64,000 bases of DNA from Enterobacteriaceae bacterium ESL0689 (GCA_029433525.1 JAQTIF010000001.1:1302001-1366000); one strand, 5' to 3'; numbered from the stretch's first letter, positions 1 to 10,115 are shown. Notes: generated by a model not told the origin, from the sequence alone. Program-made: numbers and translations.

Positions 1-461
1 AGTTTCGTACCGCCTGTGGGGTAAAACAGCTGCCGATGGGTAATCGCATTCGCGCCTTACCAGGGCCGGAATATCATGAATTTGATGATATTTCACAGAA
101 CAATTTCTGGCATTTACCGTGGCAATTAAGTCCCCAGAGCAACCGAATGGGATACCGCCTGCAAGGTCAGGCACTCACACGGACGACCCCGCGTGAAATG
201 TTGTCACACGGTCTTTTACCGGGCGTCGTTCAGGTACCGCATAACGGTCAGCCGATCGTCTTGATGAATGATGCACAGACCACGGGTGGCTATCCGCGTA
301 TTGCCTGCATTATCGCGGCGGATATGTACCAGCTGGCACAGATTCCACCCGGTCAGCCGATTCACTTCGTTTTGAGCACCCTCGAAGAAGCATTGCAGGC
401 GCGTGCTGAACAGCAGCGTTATCTTGAGCAACTGGCATGGAGACTGAGTCATGAGGATTGA
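1..461 (+). CDS. pxpC: 5-oxoprolinase subunit C, C-terminal part (partial)
   Basis: The reading frame is open from the left edge (codons in frame from base 3) to the TGA at 459-461, so the N-terminal part lies outside the window. The visible part matches the C-terminal half of the biotin-dependent carboxyltransferase-like PxpC/YbgK family, including the motif [13 protein letters not shown] and the motif GGYPRIACI. PxpA, PxpB and PxpC together form the ATP-dependent bacterial 5-oxoprolinase, which opens 5-oxoproline (pyroglutamate) to glutamate in the cytoplasm. The stop overlaps the start of pxpA by 11 bases, which implies one operon with translational coupling. Confidence 0.9.
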   Translation, partial: FRTACGVKQLPMGNRIRALPGPEYHEFDDISQNNFWHLPWQLSPQSNRMGYRLQGQALTRTTPREMLSHGLLPGVVQVPHNGQPIVLMNDAQTTGGYPRIACIIAADMYQLAQIPPGQPIHFVLSTLEEALQARAEQQRYLEQLAWRLSHED

Positions 462-1221
462 TTTAAATGCCGACCTCGGTGAAGGCGGTATTCATGATAG
501 TGCATTATTACAACAGGTCACTTCAGCAAATATCGCGTGTGGTTTCCATGCCGGTGATGCGCAATTAATGCAGCAATCTGTCCGTGAGGCACTGAAAAAT
601 GGCGTCGCGATAGGGGCTCATCCCAGCTTTCCTGATCGGGAAAATTTTGGCCGTACCGCGATGCAACTGCCCGCGGAAACCGTTTATGCGCAGGTGTTGT
701 ATCAAATCGGTGCGCTGGCGGCGATCACCCATGCGGAAGGGGGCACCCTGCGGCATGTTAAACCACATGGCATGCTCTATAACCAGGCGGCGAAAGATGT
801 TGTTCTGGCTGATGCGATTGCCAGAGCGGTGCGTGATTTTAACCCGCAATTGATCGTGGTGGGGCTGGCGGGCAGTGAACTGATTCGCGTCGCCCAGGGT
901 TATCAGCTGCCGACACGTCAGGAGGTATTCGCCGATCGCCGGTATATGGCGGATGGCACCCTGGTGCCACGCTCCCGGCCAGACGCGCTTATCGATACCC
1001 AACAACAAGCCCTGGCGCAGACACTGGAGATGGTACAACACCATCGGGTACGCAGCATTAGCGGTGAATGGACCACGGTCGTCGCGGAAACAGTGTGTCT
1101 TCATGGCGATGGCGAACATGCGCTGGACTTCGCCCGTCGCTTACGTGCGGCTTTCGCGGAAAATCATATTCAGGTGAGTGCAGAAAATAAAAATAGCGCC
1201 TGCTCAGTGGCAGGGGGATAA
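451..1221 (+). CDS. pxpA: 5-oxoprolinase subunit A (LamB/YcsF family)
   Basis: This 256-residue protein begins with the family signature [12 protein letters not shown] and carries [11 protein letters not shown] and [14 protein letters not shown], diagnostic for LamB/YcsF proteins. PxpA works with PxpB/PxpC to hydrolyse 5-oxoproline to glutamate, a repair and salvage reaction for the spontaneous cyclisation product of glutamine. The start overlaps pxpC by 11 bases. Length is slightly above the E. coli protein because of a short C-terminal tail rich in Asn and Ser. Two membrane-protein genes follow after 16 bases and are probably in the same operon. Confidence 0.93.
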   Translation: MRIDLNADLGEGGIHDSALLQQVTSANIACGFHAGDAQLMQQSVREALKNGVAIGAHPSFPDRENFGRTAMQLPAETVYAQVLYQIGALAAITHAEGGTLRHVKPHGMLYNQAAKDVVLADAIARAVRDFNPQLIVVGLAGSELIRVAQGYQLPTRQEVFADRRYMADGTLVPRSRPDALIDTQQQALAQTLEMVQHHRVRSISGEWTTVVAETVCLHGDGEHALDFARRLRAAFAENHIQVSAENKNSACSVAGG

Positions 1222-1237
1222 CAAGTAAGGAGAGATT

Positions 1238-1963
1238 ATGGGAGAGGTAGTATCGCTCTGGCCACTGATCGGTATTGCCGTGATTGTGGTCGGGTTTATT
1301 TTACGTTTTAACCCGGTTTTAGTGGTGATTGTGGCCGGGATAACCACCGGTCTGGCGGCTCATCTACCGATGACCACGATTCTGGAGAAACTGGGCGAAG
1401 GTTTTCTTAATACCCGCAACCTGCCGTTTATTCTTTTACTTCCGCTGGCGGTTATCGGGCTGCTGGAACGTCACGGCCTGAAAGAGCGTGCTCAGGCGTG
1501 GATCGCGCAGATCAGACATGTGACCGCCGGGCGTCTGTTGATGGTCTATCTGCTGGTTCGTGAACTGAGCGCTGCCCTCGGCCTGACCAGCCTGGGAGGA
1601 CACCCGCAAATGGTGCGTCCGCTACTGGCACCGATGGTAGAAGGTGCGGCAGAGAAGAAATATGGCACTTTACCGAGGGCGGTGCGCTATCGCCTGCGCG
1701 CGATGTCAGCGGCGACGGATAATGTAGGGTTGTTTTTTGGTGAGGATATCTTCATCGCGTTTGGTGCGGTTATTTTTATGCATGACTTTATGCTGAAAGC
1801 GGGAAATATTCAGAGTGAACCGCTGCACATCGCTTTGTGGGGTATCCCAACCGCGCTGTGTGCTTTTCTGATCCATGCGACACGTTTATGGCGTCTTGAT
1901 TATCATCTGCAACGTGAGCTGGATAAGACGAATATCAGGCGGCAAAAAGGGGAAGCAGCATGA
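1238..1963 (+). CDS. DUF969 family inner-membrane protein
   Basis: A 241-residue hydrophobic protein preceded by a strong ribosome site (AAGGAGA, 6-7 bases from the ATG). It recalls the DUF969 family, which is almost always next to a DUF979 protein, as here. Several membrane segments are visible, with a first helix at about residues 7-35. Motifs such as SLGGHPQMVRPL and SAATDNVGLFFGEDIF are polar stretches that could line a substrate path. These pairs are known to sit near pyroglutamyl-peptidase or 5-oxoprolinase genes. I infer transport of 5-oxoproline or a related compound; the function is not proven by sequence. It overlaps the next gene by 4 bases. Confidence 0.75.
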   Translation: MGEVVSLWPLIGIAVIVVGFILRFNPVLVVIVAGITTGLAAHLPMTTILEKLGEGFLNTRNLPFILLLPLAVIGLLERHGLKERAQAWIAQIRHVTAGRLLMVYLLVRELSAALGLTSLGGHPQMVRPLLAPMVEGAAEKKYGTLPRAVRYRLRAMSAATDNVGLFFGEDIFIAFGAVIFMHDFMLKAGNIQSEPLHIALWGIPTALCAFLIHATRLWRLDYHLQRELDKTNIRRQKGEAA

Positions 1964-2955
1964 ATATTCAGCAAACCTGGCTTTACTGGCTGGCGGGGAT
2001 TGTGCTGTTTATCGTCGCCATCCTGTCATGGCGTGATAAGAGTAATCCGCGTCGCCTGACCACCGGTCTGTTCTGGGGGCTCTATGGCCTGTTATTTCTG
2101 CCCGGTGACTGGACCTATCAATTAGTCGGTGATAAGCATAGCGTCAATATTGCGGTGGGGGTTGCCGTTGTGGTGCTGGCATTGATTGCTGGCTCGGGGG
2201 GCGTGCATCTGGGGCATTATCCGCAACTCAGCGAGAAAACACGTACCGACAGTGCAACGCGGCTGGGTAATCGACTTTTTTTACCGGCGCTGGCGATTCC
2301 GCTGGTGACCGTGGCGGGCGTGCTGTTATTTAACAATCTGCCGACATGGCAACACGCATTCTTTGGTGCTGGTCAGCACACCACACTGATTACGCTGTTT
2401 TCGATGACCGTGGGGACATTAACGGGTCTAATCATGGCGATTCGTCTTACCCGTGAGAAACTCAGCCAACCGGTACAGGAGGCGCGTCGCCTGCTCGATT
2501 CTGTGGGCTGGGCGTTTATCCTGCCACAGATTCTGGCCGTGCTGGGACTGCTGTTCACTGCCGCCGGGGTCGGTAATAGTATTACCTGGCTGACGGATCA
2601 TTATCTGGCGGTGGAGAGCCGGTTTATTGCGGTAGTCGTCTATGCGCTGGGGATGGCGCTGCTGACCATGGTGATGGGCAATGCTTTTGCCGCTTTCCCG
2701 ATCGTGACCGCCGGGATTGGCATTCCGATTCTGATGTTACAGCATGGCGGTAATCCGGCGGTGATAGCATCGATCGGGATGTTTTCTGGCTATTGTGGTA
2801 CGTTGATGACGCCGATGGCGGCGAACTATAATATCGTACCTGCCGCATTGTTATCACTGCCGGATAAAAATGCGGTTATCAAGGCTCAGATCCCGACAGC
2901 GATATTACTGCTCGTGGCGAATATATTCCTGCTCTACTTTCTGGCCTTTTTATAA
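1960..2955 (+). CDS. DUF979 family inner-membrane protein
   Basis: A 331-residue polytopic membrane protein, partner of the preceding DUF969 gene and overlapping it by 4 bases (ATGA), so the two are translationally coupled. Hydrophobic helices fill the chain, with a conserved-looking segment GMFSGYCGTLMTPMAANYN near residues 270-290 that resembles the re-entrant polar loops of ion-coupled carboxylate permeases. Together with pxpA and pxpC upstream it most likely forms a permease for 5-oxoproline or a close relative. That role is inference from gene neighbourhood. Confidence 0.75.
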   Translation: MNIQQTWLYWLAGIVLFIVAILSWRDKSNPRRLTTGLFWGLYGLLFLPGDWTYQLVGDKHSVNIAVGVAVVVLALIAGSGGVHLGHYPQLSEKTRTDSATRLGNRLFLPALAIPLVTVAGVLLFNNLPTWQHAFFGAGQHTTLITLFSMTVGTLTGLIMAIRLTREKLSQPVQEARRLLDSVGWAFILPQILAVLGLLFTAAGVGNSITWLTDHYLAVESRFIAVVVYALGMALLTMVMGNAFAAFPIVTAGIGIPILMLQHGGNPAVIASIGMFSGYCGTLMTPMAANYNIVPAALLSLPDKNAVIKAQIPTAILLLVANIFLLYFLAFL

Positions 2956-3449
2956 AGCGATAAACGTGGTTAACGGGATCGGAGCCATTGGCGGATGATG
3001 CCGTTAACCCGTCCCCGAAGGTCGTACTGCAACGATGTGTCAGGCGTGGGAGATCGCAATGATTTCTGCGTTATCCGCGCCTGATAGCTACAATATCGAT
3101 AGATATCAAGGGTGAATAAATCTTATGACTTCGGAATTATTTAATTGAAATCTAAGATAATAATGTGATCGTGACTGCGATCACTAATCAGAATAAAATC
3201 GGCTAAACATCCTGGTAAGGTAATTGTAATGATATTGTGATCCTCTACAATCATCAGGAGACCATTGACGACCCGTGACAGGATCTGTCGTGCAGATAAT
3301 CTTTAAAAACGGTCCGCTGTTATGGCAGGCGTTTTTCAAGGTTCACTGGTGGACAGAAGCGACCCATCTTCCGCCATAACTGAATCCTGGTACGTACAAT
3401 GGTTTATTGTATGTTATTGTTTCTAATTGGAAATAGATGTAAAACATAC
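2956..3449 (+). other. Intergenic region upstream of sucA; gltA-sdh absent
   Basis: No gene is visible in this stretch. In E. coli the sdhCDAB operon lies directly before sucA; here nothing of it remains. A perfect 9-base inverted repeat (GGTTAACGG at 2968-2976 and CCGTTAACC at 3001-3009) follows the DUF979 stop and may end that transcript, although no T-run follows. A dyad GTGA-N6-TCAC at 3171-3184 resembles a CRP core site with poor outer positions. A longer imperfect dyad (GTTATGGC near 3319 and GCCATAAC near 3373) is also present. The promoter for sucA must lie here or in the following repeat. Confidence 0.4.
3171..3184. promoter_or_regulatory. Possible CRP-like dyad
   Basis: The sequence GTGACTGCGATCAC has the GTGA-N6-TCAC spacing of a CRP site, but the outer positions (C before GTGA, T after TCAC) differ from the TGTGA/TCACA consensus. 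TCA-cycle genes are CRP-responsive in E. coli, which makes a site upstream of sucA plausible, but the match is short. Confidence 0.25.
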
Positions 3450-3602
3450 TAAGAGTCTCTTCCATCAGGCGTGATTGATGCCGCCCGTCTGGACAGCGAC
3501 AGCGCAAAGAAACCGCAACGTACAGATAGAGTACGTGAGGATTTCGGCCACTGCCCGTGTCCAGAATGGTAAGTCAAATAGCCTGATGGGCCAGATTCTA
3601 AG
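3450..3602 (-). repeat. Interspersed imperfect-palindromic repeat, copy A
   Basis: About 150 bases, the reverse-complement orientation of the copies at 22223 and 41906. Shared blocks include GAGGATTTCG, AAACCGCAACGTAC and GCCTGATGGGCCAG. The two ends are inverted copies of each other (TTAGAGCC-like termini). This copy is diverged in the left arm. It ends only about 17 bases before the sucA start codon, so it must be transcribed as part of the sucA 5' untranslated region or carry the promoter. Confidence 0.85.
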
Positions 3603-3618
3603 CACTTAAGGGATCATA

Positions 3619-6426
3619 ATGCAGAATGGCACAATGAAGGCCTGGCTTGACTCCTCTTTTCTCTCTGGTGCTAACCAGAGCTGGATAGAGCAGCTCTATG
3701 AGGACTTTTTAACCGACCCCGACTCTGTTGATGCGCACTGGCGCATGCTGTTTCAGCAACTGCCCGCCGCTGATGCGAAACCCGAACCATCTCACCGCAA
3801 AACACGCGATTATTTTCGTCGGCTGGCGAAAGCGCCTGCGCACTATCACCCATCGATGACCGATCCTGATACCAATGTCAAACAAGTTAAAGTCATCCAG
3901 CTGATCAACGCCTATCGTTTCCGTGGGCATCAGCATGCCAGCCTTGATCCGCTGGGATTATGGCAGCAGGAGAAAGTGGCCGATCTCGATCCTGCATACC
4001 ACGGTTTAAGTGCGGCCGATTTGCAGGAAAGCTATAACGTCGGCACCTTTGCCGCCGGTAAAGATACCATGATACTCAATGAGCTTATTGCGGCGCTCAA
4101 ACAGACGTATTGTGGCACGATCGGGGCCGAATATATGCATATTACCTCAACGGAAGAGAAACGCTGGATCCAGCAGCGTATCGAATCGGTGGCTGGCAGA
4201 GCCCGTTTTAGCCACGAAGAGAAGCGATGTTTTTTGTCAGAGCTGACGGCTGCTGAGGGGCTGGAACGTTACCTTGGCGCGAAGTTCCCCGGCGCGAAAC
4301 GTTTCTCACTGGAGGGCGGGGATGCGCTGATCCCGCTGCTAAAAGAGGTAGTCCGCTACACGGGGAAAAGCGGGACCCGTGATGTGGTGCTGGGGATGGC
4401 CCACCGTGGTCGTCTGAATGTGCTGGTGAATGTGTTAGGTAAAAAGCCACAGGATCTGTTTGATGAATTTGCGGGCAAACATAAAGAGTCTCTGGGCACC
4501 GGCGATGTGAAATATCACCTCGGCTTCTCCTCTGACATGGAAATTGACGGTAACCGGGTTCATCTCGCACTGGCCTTTAATCCATCACATCTTGAAATTG
4601 TCAGCCCGGTGGTTATCGGTTCTGTACGCGCGCGTCTGGATCGGCTGGATGAAGCGGGCAGTAATAAAGTCTTACCCATCACGATTCACGGTGATGCGGC
4701 GGTCACCGGGCAAGGTGTGGTGCAGGAAACGCTGAATATGTCTAAGGCCCGTGGCTATGATGTGGGGGGCAGCGTACATATTGTCATTAATAACCAGATC
4801 GGCTTTACCACCTCCAATCCACAGGATGCGCGTTCCACCCCTTACTGCACCGATATCGGCAAAATGGTGCAGGCACCAATTTTTCATGTGAATGCCGATG
4901 ATCCCGAAGCGGTCGCTTTTGTCGCCCGTCTGGCGGTGGATTTTCGCCATACCTTTAAGCATGATGTCTTTATCGATCTGGTCTGCTATCGTCGTCACGG
5001 CCATAACGAAGCCGATGAGCCCAGCGCCACTCAGCCGTTGATGTATCAGAAGATCAAGAAGCATCCAACGCCACGTAAAATCTACGCGGATCAGCTGGAA
5101 CGGGAGCAGGTATTAACCCTGGCAGATGCGACCGAGATGGTGAATCTTTATCGCGATATGCTGGATGCGGGCACCTGTGTGGTCGAGGCATGGCGTCCGA
5201 TGAATTTGCACTCCTTAACCTGGTCGGCATACCTGAGCCATGAATGGGATGAAGCCTATTCAGGCCAGGTTGCCATGCCACGTCTGCAGGCGCTGGCAAA
5301 GCGTATCAGTACCATCCCGGATAGCATTGAGATGCAGTCGCGGGTGGCGAAGATTTATTATGATCGTCAGGCGATGGCGGCCGGTGACAGATTGTTTGAC
5401 TGGGGAGCGGCAGAAAATCTGGCCTATGCGACTCTGGTCGATGAAGGCATTGCGGTTCGTCTCTCCGGTGAAGATGCCGGGCGCGGGACTTTTTTCCACC
5501 GTCACTCGGTGATCCATAATCAGATCAACGGCGCGACTTATACACCGTTACATCATGTCCACAATGGTCAGGCGCGTTTCCAGGTGTGGGATTCTGTCCT
5601 GTCAGAAGAAGCGGTACTGGCGTTCGAATATGGCTATGCCAGCGCCGAACCCCGCACACTGACGATCTGGGAAGCGCAATTTGGTGATTTTGCCAATGGC
5701 GCTCAGGTGGTGATTGACCAGTTTATTAGCTCCGGTGAGCAGAAATGGGGGCGGATGTGTGGTCTGGTGATGCTCTTGCCGCACGGTTATGAAGGACAAG
5801 GCCCCGAACACTCCTCTGCGCGTCTGGAGCGTTATCTGCAACTCTGTGCGCAACAAAATATGCAGGTTTGTGTACCCTCGACGCCCGCTCAGATTTATCA
5901 TCTGTTACGCCGTCAGGCGCTGCGCGGTATGCGGCGTCCGCTGATCGTGATGTCGCCGAAATCGTTGTTACGTCATCCGCTGGCAGTATCCTGTCTCGAT
6001 GAACTGGCGGAAGGGACGTTTCAGGCGGCGATCGGTGAAAGCGATGATCTTGTTCCCCACGAGGTCAGACGGGTGGTGCTCTGTTCGGGTAAGGTTTATT
6101 ACGATTTGCTGGAACAACGTCGGAAAAACAAACAAAAAAATGTCGCTCTCGTGCGTATAGAACAACTCTATCCATTTCCGCATCAGGCAATACAGGCGGC
6201 ACTGGAGCCTTATGCCCATGTGCGTGATTTTGTCTGGTGTCAGGAAGAACCACTTAACCAGGGAGCATGGTACTGCACTCAGCATCATTTTCGTGAAGTG
6301 ATTCCGTTTGGTGCCGCTGTGCGTTATGCCGGACGCCCGGCTTCTGCCTCTCCAGCGGTAGGCTATATCTCTGTTCATCAAAAGCAGCAACAGGATTTAG
6401 TCAACGATGCACTGAATGTCGATTAA
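3619..6426 (+). CDS. sucA: 2-oxoglutarate dehydrogenase E1 component
   Basis: A 935-residue thiamine-diphosphate enzyme that decarboxylates 2-oxoglutarate and transfers the succinyl group to SucB in the TCA cycle. The N-terminal helix (SFLSGANQSWIEQLYEDF), the ThDP-domain motif GMAHRGRLNVLVNVLGK, the motif HGDAAVTGQGVVQETLNM and the C-terminal GYEGQGPEHSSARLERYLQ are all as in E. coli SucA, and the length is normal (E. coli 933). The start follows GGGATCATA. It is first in a compact sucABCD cluster (14 bases to sucB). It is unusual that sdhCDAB is not upstream. Confidence 0.98.
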   Translation: MQNGTMKAWLDSSFLSGANQSWIEQLYEDFLTDPDSVDAHWRMLFQQLPAADAKPEPSHRKTRDYFRRLAKAPAHYHPSMTDPDTNVKQVKVIQLINAYRFRGHQHASLDPLGLWQQEKVADLDPAYHGLSAADLQESYNVGTFAAGKDTMILNELIAALKQTYCGTIGAEYMHITSTEEKRWIQQRIESVAGRARFSHEEKRCFLSELTAAEGLERYLGAKFPGAKRFSLEGGDALIPLLKEVVRYTGKSGTRDVVLGMAHRGRLNVLVNVLGKKPQDLFDEFAGKHKESLGTGDVKYHLGFSSDMEIDGNRVHLALAFNPSHLEIVSPVVIGSVRARLDRLDEAGSNKVLPITIHGDAAVTGQGVVQETLNMSKARGYDVGGSVHIVINNQIGFTTSNPQDARSTPYCTDIGKMVQAPIFHVNADDPEAVAFVARLAVDFRHTFKHDVFIDLVCYRRHGHNEADEPSATQPLMYQKIKKHPTPRKIYADQLEREQVLTLADATEMVNLYRDMLDAGTCVVEAWRPMNLHSLTWSAYLSHEWDEAYSGQVAMPRLQALAKRISTIPDSIEMQSRVAKIYYDRQAMAAGDRLFDWGAAENLAYATLVDEGIAVRLSGEDAGRGTFFHRHSVIHNQINGATYTPLHHVHNGQARFQVWDSVLSEEAVLAFEYGYASAEPRTLTIWEAQFGDFANGAQVVIDQFISSGEQKWGRMCGLVMLLPHGYEGQGPEHSSARLERYLQLCAQQNMQVCVPSTPAQIYHLLRRQALRGMRRPLIVMSPKSLLRHPLAVSCLDELAEGTFQAAIGESDDLVPHEVRRVVLCSGKVYYDLLEQRRKNKQKNVALVRIEQLYPFPHQAIQAALEPYAHVRDFVWCQEEPLNQGAWYCTQHHFREVIPFGAAVRYAGRPASASPAVGYISVHQKQQQDLVNDALNVD

Positions 6427-6440
6427 TGAAAGGATAGATA

Positions 6441-7658
6441 ATGAGTAGTGTAGATATTCTGGTTCCTGATCTGCCTGAGTCTGTCAGCGATGCGACCGTG
6501 GCGGTCTGGCATAAAAAGCCCGGCGATACGGTCAGCCGTGATGAAGTGGTGGTAGAAATCGAAACCGATAAAGTCGTGCTGGAAGTACCGGCGGCTGTCG
6601 ATGGTACGGTGGACGTTATCCTCGAAGATGAAGGCGCGACAGTGCATTCCGGTCAGATTCTTGGCCGTTTACGTGAAGGTAACAGTGCAGGAAAAGCCTC
6701 CAGTGCGAAAATCGTGCAGGAAGAACCCTCTCCGGCCCAGCGCCAACAGGCCTCTTTATCAGTAGAGAGTAATAATGCGCTTGGCCCGTCCATTCGTCGC
6801 CTGCTGGCTAAGCACAGTCTGGATGCCAGTATGATCATCGCTGGCACCGGTGTCGGGGGACGCCTGACACGAGAAGATATCAGTAAGCATCTGGCGATGG
6901 CAGAAGATAAAACCCCGGTGACCACACCTGCGATACAACCATCGGCTCAGTGGGCGCAGCGTACAGAAAAACGAGTACCGATGACGCGACTGCGTAAACG
7001 TGTGGCTGAGCGTTTACTGGCAGCGAAAAACGCCACCGCGATGCTGACCACATTCAATGAAGTCAACATGAAGCCGATCATGGATCTGCGCGCGCACTAT
7101 GGTGAAGCGTTTGAAAAACGTCATGGCATTCGTCTTGGCTTTATGTCCTTTTATGTCAAAGCGGTGGTTGAAGCGCTGAAACGCTATCCGGAAGTCAATG
7201 CCTCCATTGATGGCGCGGATGTGGTTTATCATAACTACTTCGACGTCAGTATGGCCGTTTCGACCCCCCGTGGTCTGGTAACGCCGGTGCTGCGTGACGT
7301 GGATCAGCTAAGTATGGCTGATATCGAAAAGCAGATAAAAGAACTGGCCGTCAAAGGCAATGATGGCAAACTTACGGTGGAGGACTTAACCGGCGGTAAC
7401 TTTACCATCACCAATGGCGGTGTCTTCGGTTCGCTGATGTCCACGCCGATCATTAATCCGCCACAGAGTGCCATTCTCGGTATGCATGCGATCAAAGATC
7501 GCCCGATGGCGGTCGATGGTCAGGTCGTGATCCTGCCAATGATGTACCTGGCGCTCTCTTACGACCATCGTCTGATCGATGGTCGTGAATCGGTAGGCTT
7601 CCTGGTGACGATTAAAGCGTTGTTAGAAGATCCTACCCGTTTATTGCTGGATGTGTAG
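6441..7658 (+). CDS. sucB: Dihydrolipoyl succinyltransferase E2 component
   Basis: A 405-residue E2 core protein of the 2-oxoglutarate dehydrogenase complex. It has an N-terminal lipoyl domain with the modified lysine in [11 protein letters not shown] (Lys44), an E1/E3-binding domain at about residues 110-150 (SIRRLLAKH to GGRLTREDI), and a catalytic acyltransferase domain ending in the active-site motif [10 protein letters not shown] (His376). The GGATAG ribosome site lies a few bases before the ATG. The linkers are Pro/Ser-rich and short, as expected for SucB. It transfers succinyl groups from SucA to CoA. Confidence 0.98.
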   Translation: MSSVDILVPDLPESVSDATVAVWHKKPGDTVSRDEVVVEIETDKVVLEVPAAVDGTVDVILEDEGATVHSGQILGRLREGNSAGKASSAKIVQEEPSPAQRQQASLSVESNNALGPSIRRLLAKHSLDASMIIAGTGVGGRLTREDISKHLAMAEDKTPVTTPAIQPSAQWAQRTEKRVPMTRLRKRVAERLLAAKNATAMLTTFNEVNMKPIMDLRAHYGEAFEKRHGIRLGFMSFYVKAVVEALKRYPEVNASIDGADVVYHNYFDVSMAVSTPRGLVTPVLRDVDQLSMADIEKQIKELAVKGNDGKLTVEDLTGGNFTITNGGVFGSLMSTPIINPPQSAILGMHAIKDRPMAVDGQVVILPMMYLALSYDHRLIDGRESVGFLVTIKALLEDPTRLLLDV

Positions 7659-7759
7659 TCGCATCTCCGCGAAGTATGGCGGGACGGGACACATATCAAT
7701 TATTTGTCACCGAGGCAGCGGTTCAATAATAATTATGATCAGAAGGATGGACTGGACAC

Positions 7760-8926
7760 ATGAACTTACATGAATATCAGGCGAAACAACTCTTTTCTCA
7801 CTATGGCCTGCCTGTGCCCACCGGGTATGTTGCGACAACGATCCAGGAAGCTGAAGACGCCGTATCGAAAATCGGTGCCGGGCCGTGGGTGGTAAAATGT
7901 CAGGTTCATGCCGGTGGCCGTGGTAAAGCGGGAGGGGTGAAATTAGTTAAAAATCAGCAAGAAGTTCGCACTTTTGCAGCCAACTGGCTGGGAAAACGTC
8001 TGGTGACTTATCAAACCGACGCCAGCGGACAGCCAGTTAATCAGCTGCTGGTGGAAGCGGCGACGGATATCGACAAAGAGTTATATCTTGGCGCAGTGAT
8101 CGATCGCACTTCCCGACGCGTGGTGTTTATGGCCTCGACGGAAGGTGGGGTGGAAATTGAAAAAGTCGCGCAGAAAACACCCCACCTGATCCATAAAGTC
8201 ACACTCGATCCCTTAGTCGGGCCGATGCCTTACCAGGGACGTGAACTGGCGTTCAAATTAGGTCTCGAAGGCAAACAGGTACAGCAATTCAGCAAAATCT
8301 TTATGGGACTGGCAACGATTTTCCTCGAACGGGATCTGGCGCTCATCGAGATCAACCCGCTAGTGATCACCCGTCAGGGTGATCTGATCTGTCTCGACGG
8401 AAAACTATCTGTTGACAGTAACGCGCTGTTTCGCCAGCCAGAATTACGCGATATGTATGATCGGTCACAGGAAGATCCTCGTGAAGCCGAGGCGGCGCAA
8501 TGGGAGCTAAACTATGTCGCGCTGGAGGGGAATATCGGCTGTATGGTAAATGGTGCTGGCCTGGCGATGGGCACGATGGATATCGTCAAGCTGTATGGCG
8601 GCGAACCGGCGAACTTCCTTGATGTGGGCGGTGGCGCAACCAAAGCGCGTGTATCGGAAGCGTTTAAAATTATTCTTTCTGATCACAAGGTCAAAGCGGT
8701 ACTGGTGAATATTTTCGGCGGTATTGTGCGTTGCGATCTGATTGCTGACGGTATTATTGGCGCAGTAGAAGAGGTCGGCGTTAATGTTCCGGTGGTGGTT
8801 CGTCTGGAAGGCAACAATGCCGAATTGGGGATAAAAAAACTGACGGAAAGTGGTCTGAATATTATTGCTGCGAAAAGTCTGGCGGATGCCGCGCAGCAAG
8901 TTGTTGCTGCGGTGGAGGGAAAATAA
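7760..8926 (+). CDS. sucC: Succinyl-CoA synthetase beta subunit
   Basis: A 388-residue ATP-grasp subunit, the same length as E. coli SucC. It starts [12 protein letters not shown] and includes the nucleotide-binding stretch [18 protein letters not shown] and the CoA-ligase motif [10 protein letters not shown]. With SucD it converts succinyl-CoA to succinate with ATP formation in the TCA cycle. A 101-base gap separates it from sucB, and its stop shares one base with the sucD start, giving translational coupling. Confidence 0.98.
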   Translation: MNLHEYQAKQLFSHYGLPVPTGYVATTIQEAEDAVSKIGAGPWVVKCQVHAGGRGKAGGVKLVKNQQEVRTFAANWLGKRLVTYQTDASGQPVNQLLVEAATDIDKELYLGAVIDRTSRRVVFMASTEGGVEIEKVAQKTPHLIHKVTLDPLVGPMPYQGRELAFKLGLEGKQVQQFSKIFMGLATIFLERDLALIEINPLVITRQGDLICLDGKLSVDSNALFRQPELRDMYDRSQEDPREAEAAQWELNYVALEGNIGCMVNGAGLAMGTMDIVKLYGGEPANFLDVGGGATKARVSEAFKIILSDHKVKAVLVNIFGGIVRCDLIADGIIGAVEEVGVNVPVVVRLEGNNAELGIKKLTESGLNIIAAKSLADAAQQVVAAVEGK

Positions 8927-9795
8927 TGTCTATTTTAATTGATAAAAATACACGTGTTATCTGCCAGGGATTCACCGGTAGTCAGGGCACCTTCCACAGC
9001 GAACAGGCGATAGCTTATGGCACCCAAATGGTGGGGGGCGTGACCCCAGGCAAAGGGGGAACTACTCATCTCGGGCTGCCGGTGTTTAATACTGTGCGTG
9101 ACGCGGTTGCGGCAACCGGGGCAACAGCGAGCGTTATCTATGTACCGGCACCCTTTTGCAAAGACTCCATTCTGGAAGCCATTGATGCCGGTATCCAGCT
9201 CATCATTACCATTACGGAAGGCATTCCGACACGCGATATGCTGATCGTCAAAATGAAGCTTGATGAAGCCGGTGTGCGCATGATCGGGCCCAATTGTCCT
9301 GGGGTGATTACCCCAGGTGCCTGCAAAATCGGTATTATGCCGGGACATATTCATCAGCCGGGGAGAATTGGCATTGTTTCCCGCTCAGGGACATTGACGT
9401 ATGAAGCGGTGAAGCAAACGACGGATTATGGCTTTGGCCAGTCAACCTGTGTCGGTATTGGTGGCGATCCGATCCCTGGCGCTAACTTTATTGATATTTT
9501 GTCAATGTTTGAACAGGATCCCCAGACCGAAGCGATTGTCATGATTGGTGAAATTGGTGGCAGCGCGGAAGAGGAAGCCGCCGCTTATATTAAAGATCAT
9601 GTGACGAAACCGGTTGTCAGCTATATCGCTGGCGTCACGGCACCAAAAGGTAAGCGCATGGGGCATGCGGGGGCGATTATCGCAGGGGGTAAAGGCACGG
9701 CAGAGGAAAAGTTTGCTGCACTGGAAGCCGCTGGCGTTAAAACCGTTCGTAGCCTGGCGGATATTGGTGAAGCGCTGCAATCACTGCTCGGGTAA
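8926..9795 (+). CDS. sucD: Succinyl-CoA synthetase alpha subunit
   Basis: A 289-residue subunit that carries the CoA-binding Rossmann domain ([19 protein letters not shown]) and the phosphorylated histidine in [10 protein letters not shown] (His247). Forms the heterotetramer with SucC. The TAATG overlap with sucC leaves no spacer. After the stop the transcript runs into a region with a small hairpin (CTGAT/ATCAG) and a repeat fragment. Confidence 0.98.
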   Translation: MSILIDKNTRVICQGFTGSQGTFHSEQAIAYGTQMVGGVTPGKGGTTHLGLPVFNTVRDAVAATGATASVIYVPAPFCKDSILEAIDAGIQLIITITEGIPTRDMLIVKMKLDEAGVRMIGPNCPGVITPGACKIGIMPGHIHQPGRIGIVSRSGTLTYEAVKQTTDYGFGQSTCVGIGGDPIPGANFIDILSMFEQDPQTEAIVMIGEIGGSAEEEAAAYIKDHVTKPVVSYIAGVTAPKGKRMGHAGAIIAGGKGTAEEKFAALEAAGVKTVRSLADIGEALQSLLG

Positions 9796-9837
9796 ATTTT
9801 TCATATCATAACCAGCCTGATTTTTATCAGATAAACT

Positions 9838-9854
9838 TTAGAGCCTGGCCCACC
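9838..9854 (-). repeat. Terminal fragment of the interspersed repeat
   Basis: TTAGAGCCTGGCCCACC is identical to the terminus of the ~150-bp repeat family. The following bases (TATTATGGCGAT) keep only loose similarity to the repeat interior, so this is a decayed or truncated copy. Confidence 0.55.
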
Positions 9855-9994
9855 TGTATTATGGCGATCGGATCTGACCACCGTCAGGTGGTCTGTTCGC
9901 TATAGTGATCAGACAACATCGTTCCCGGCATTCATAATGTAACCAAAAATGGAGTGCATTGGCTGGAATAGGCTGTCATCAGATCTATTTAATA

Positions 9995-10009
9995 CACATT
10001 AAATTAACA
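9995..10009 (-). promoter_or_regulatory. Candidate ArcA-P box upstream of cydA
   Basis: The reverse complement of this stretch reads TGTTAATTTAATGTG, close to the ArcA-P consensus GTTAATTAAATGTTA. A second TTAACA-containing stretch lies at about 10043-10049. ArcA activates cydAB under low oxygen in E. coli, so the placement fits. Confidence 0.5.
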
Positions 10010-10061
10010 AGGCTATAATTATCTTCACATTGGAAATAATTATTTAACAAATAATTATGTT

Positions 10062-10075
10062 TTGATTGAAATCAA
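10062..10075. promoter_or_regulatory. FNR box (upstream site) for cydA
   Basis: TTGATTGAAATCAA is a perfect match to the FNR dyad TTGAT-N4-ATCAA. FNR represses cydAB under full anaerobiosis in E. coli from two sites about 53 bases apart. Here a second site lies 54 bases downstream, reproducing that geometry. Confidence 0.8.
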
Positions 10076-10115
10076 TTTTTTTAATTTTTAGAAAAAGTTG
10101 CCAAAAAGCGTTAAA

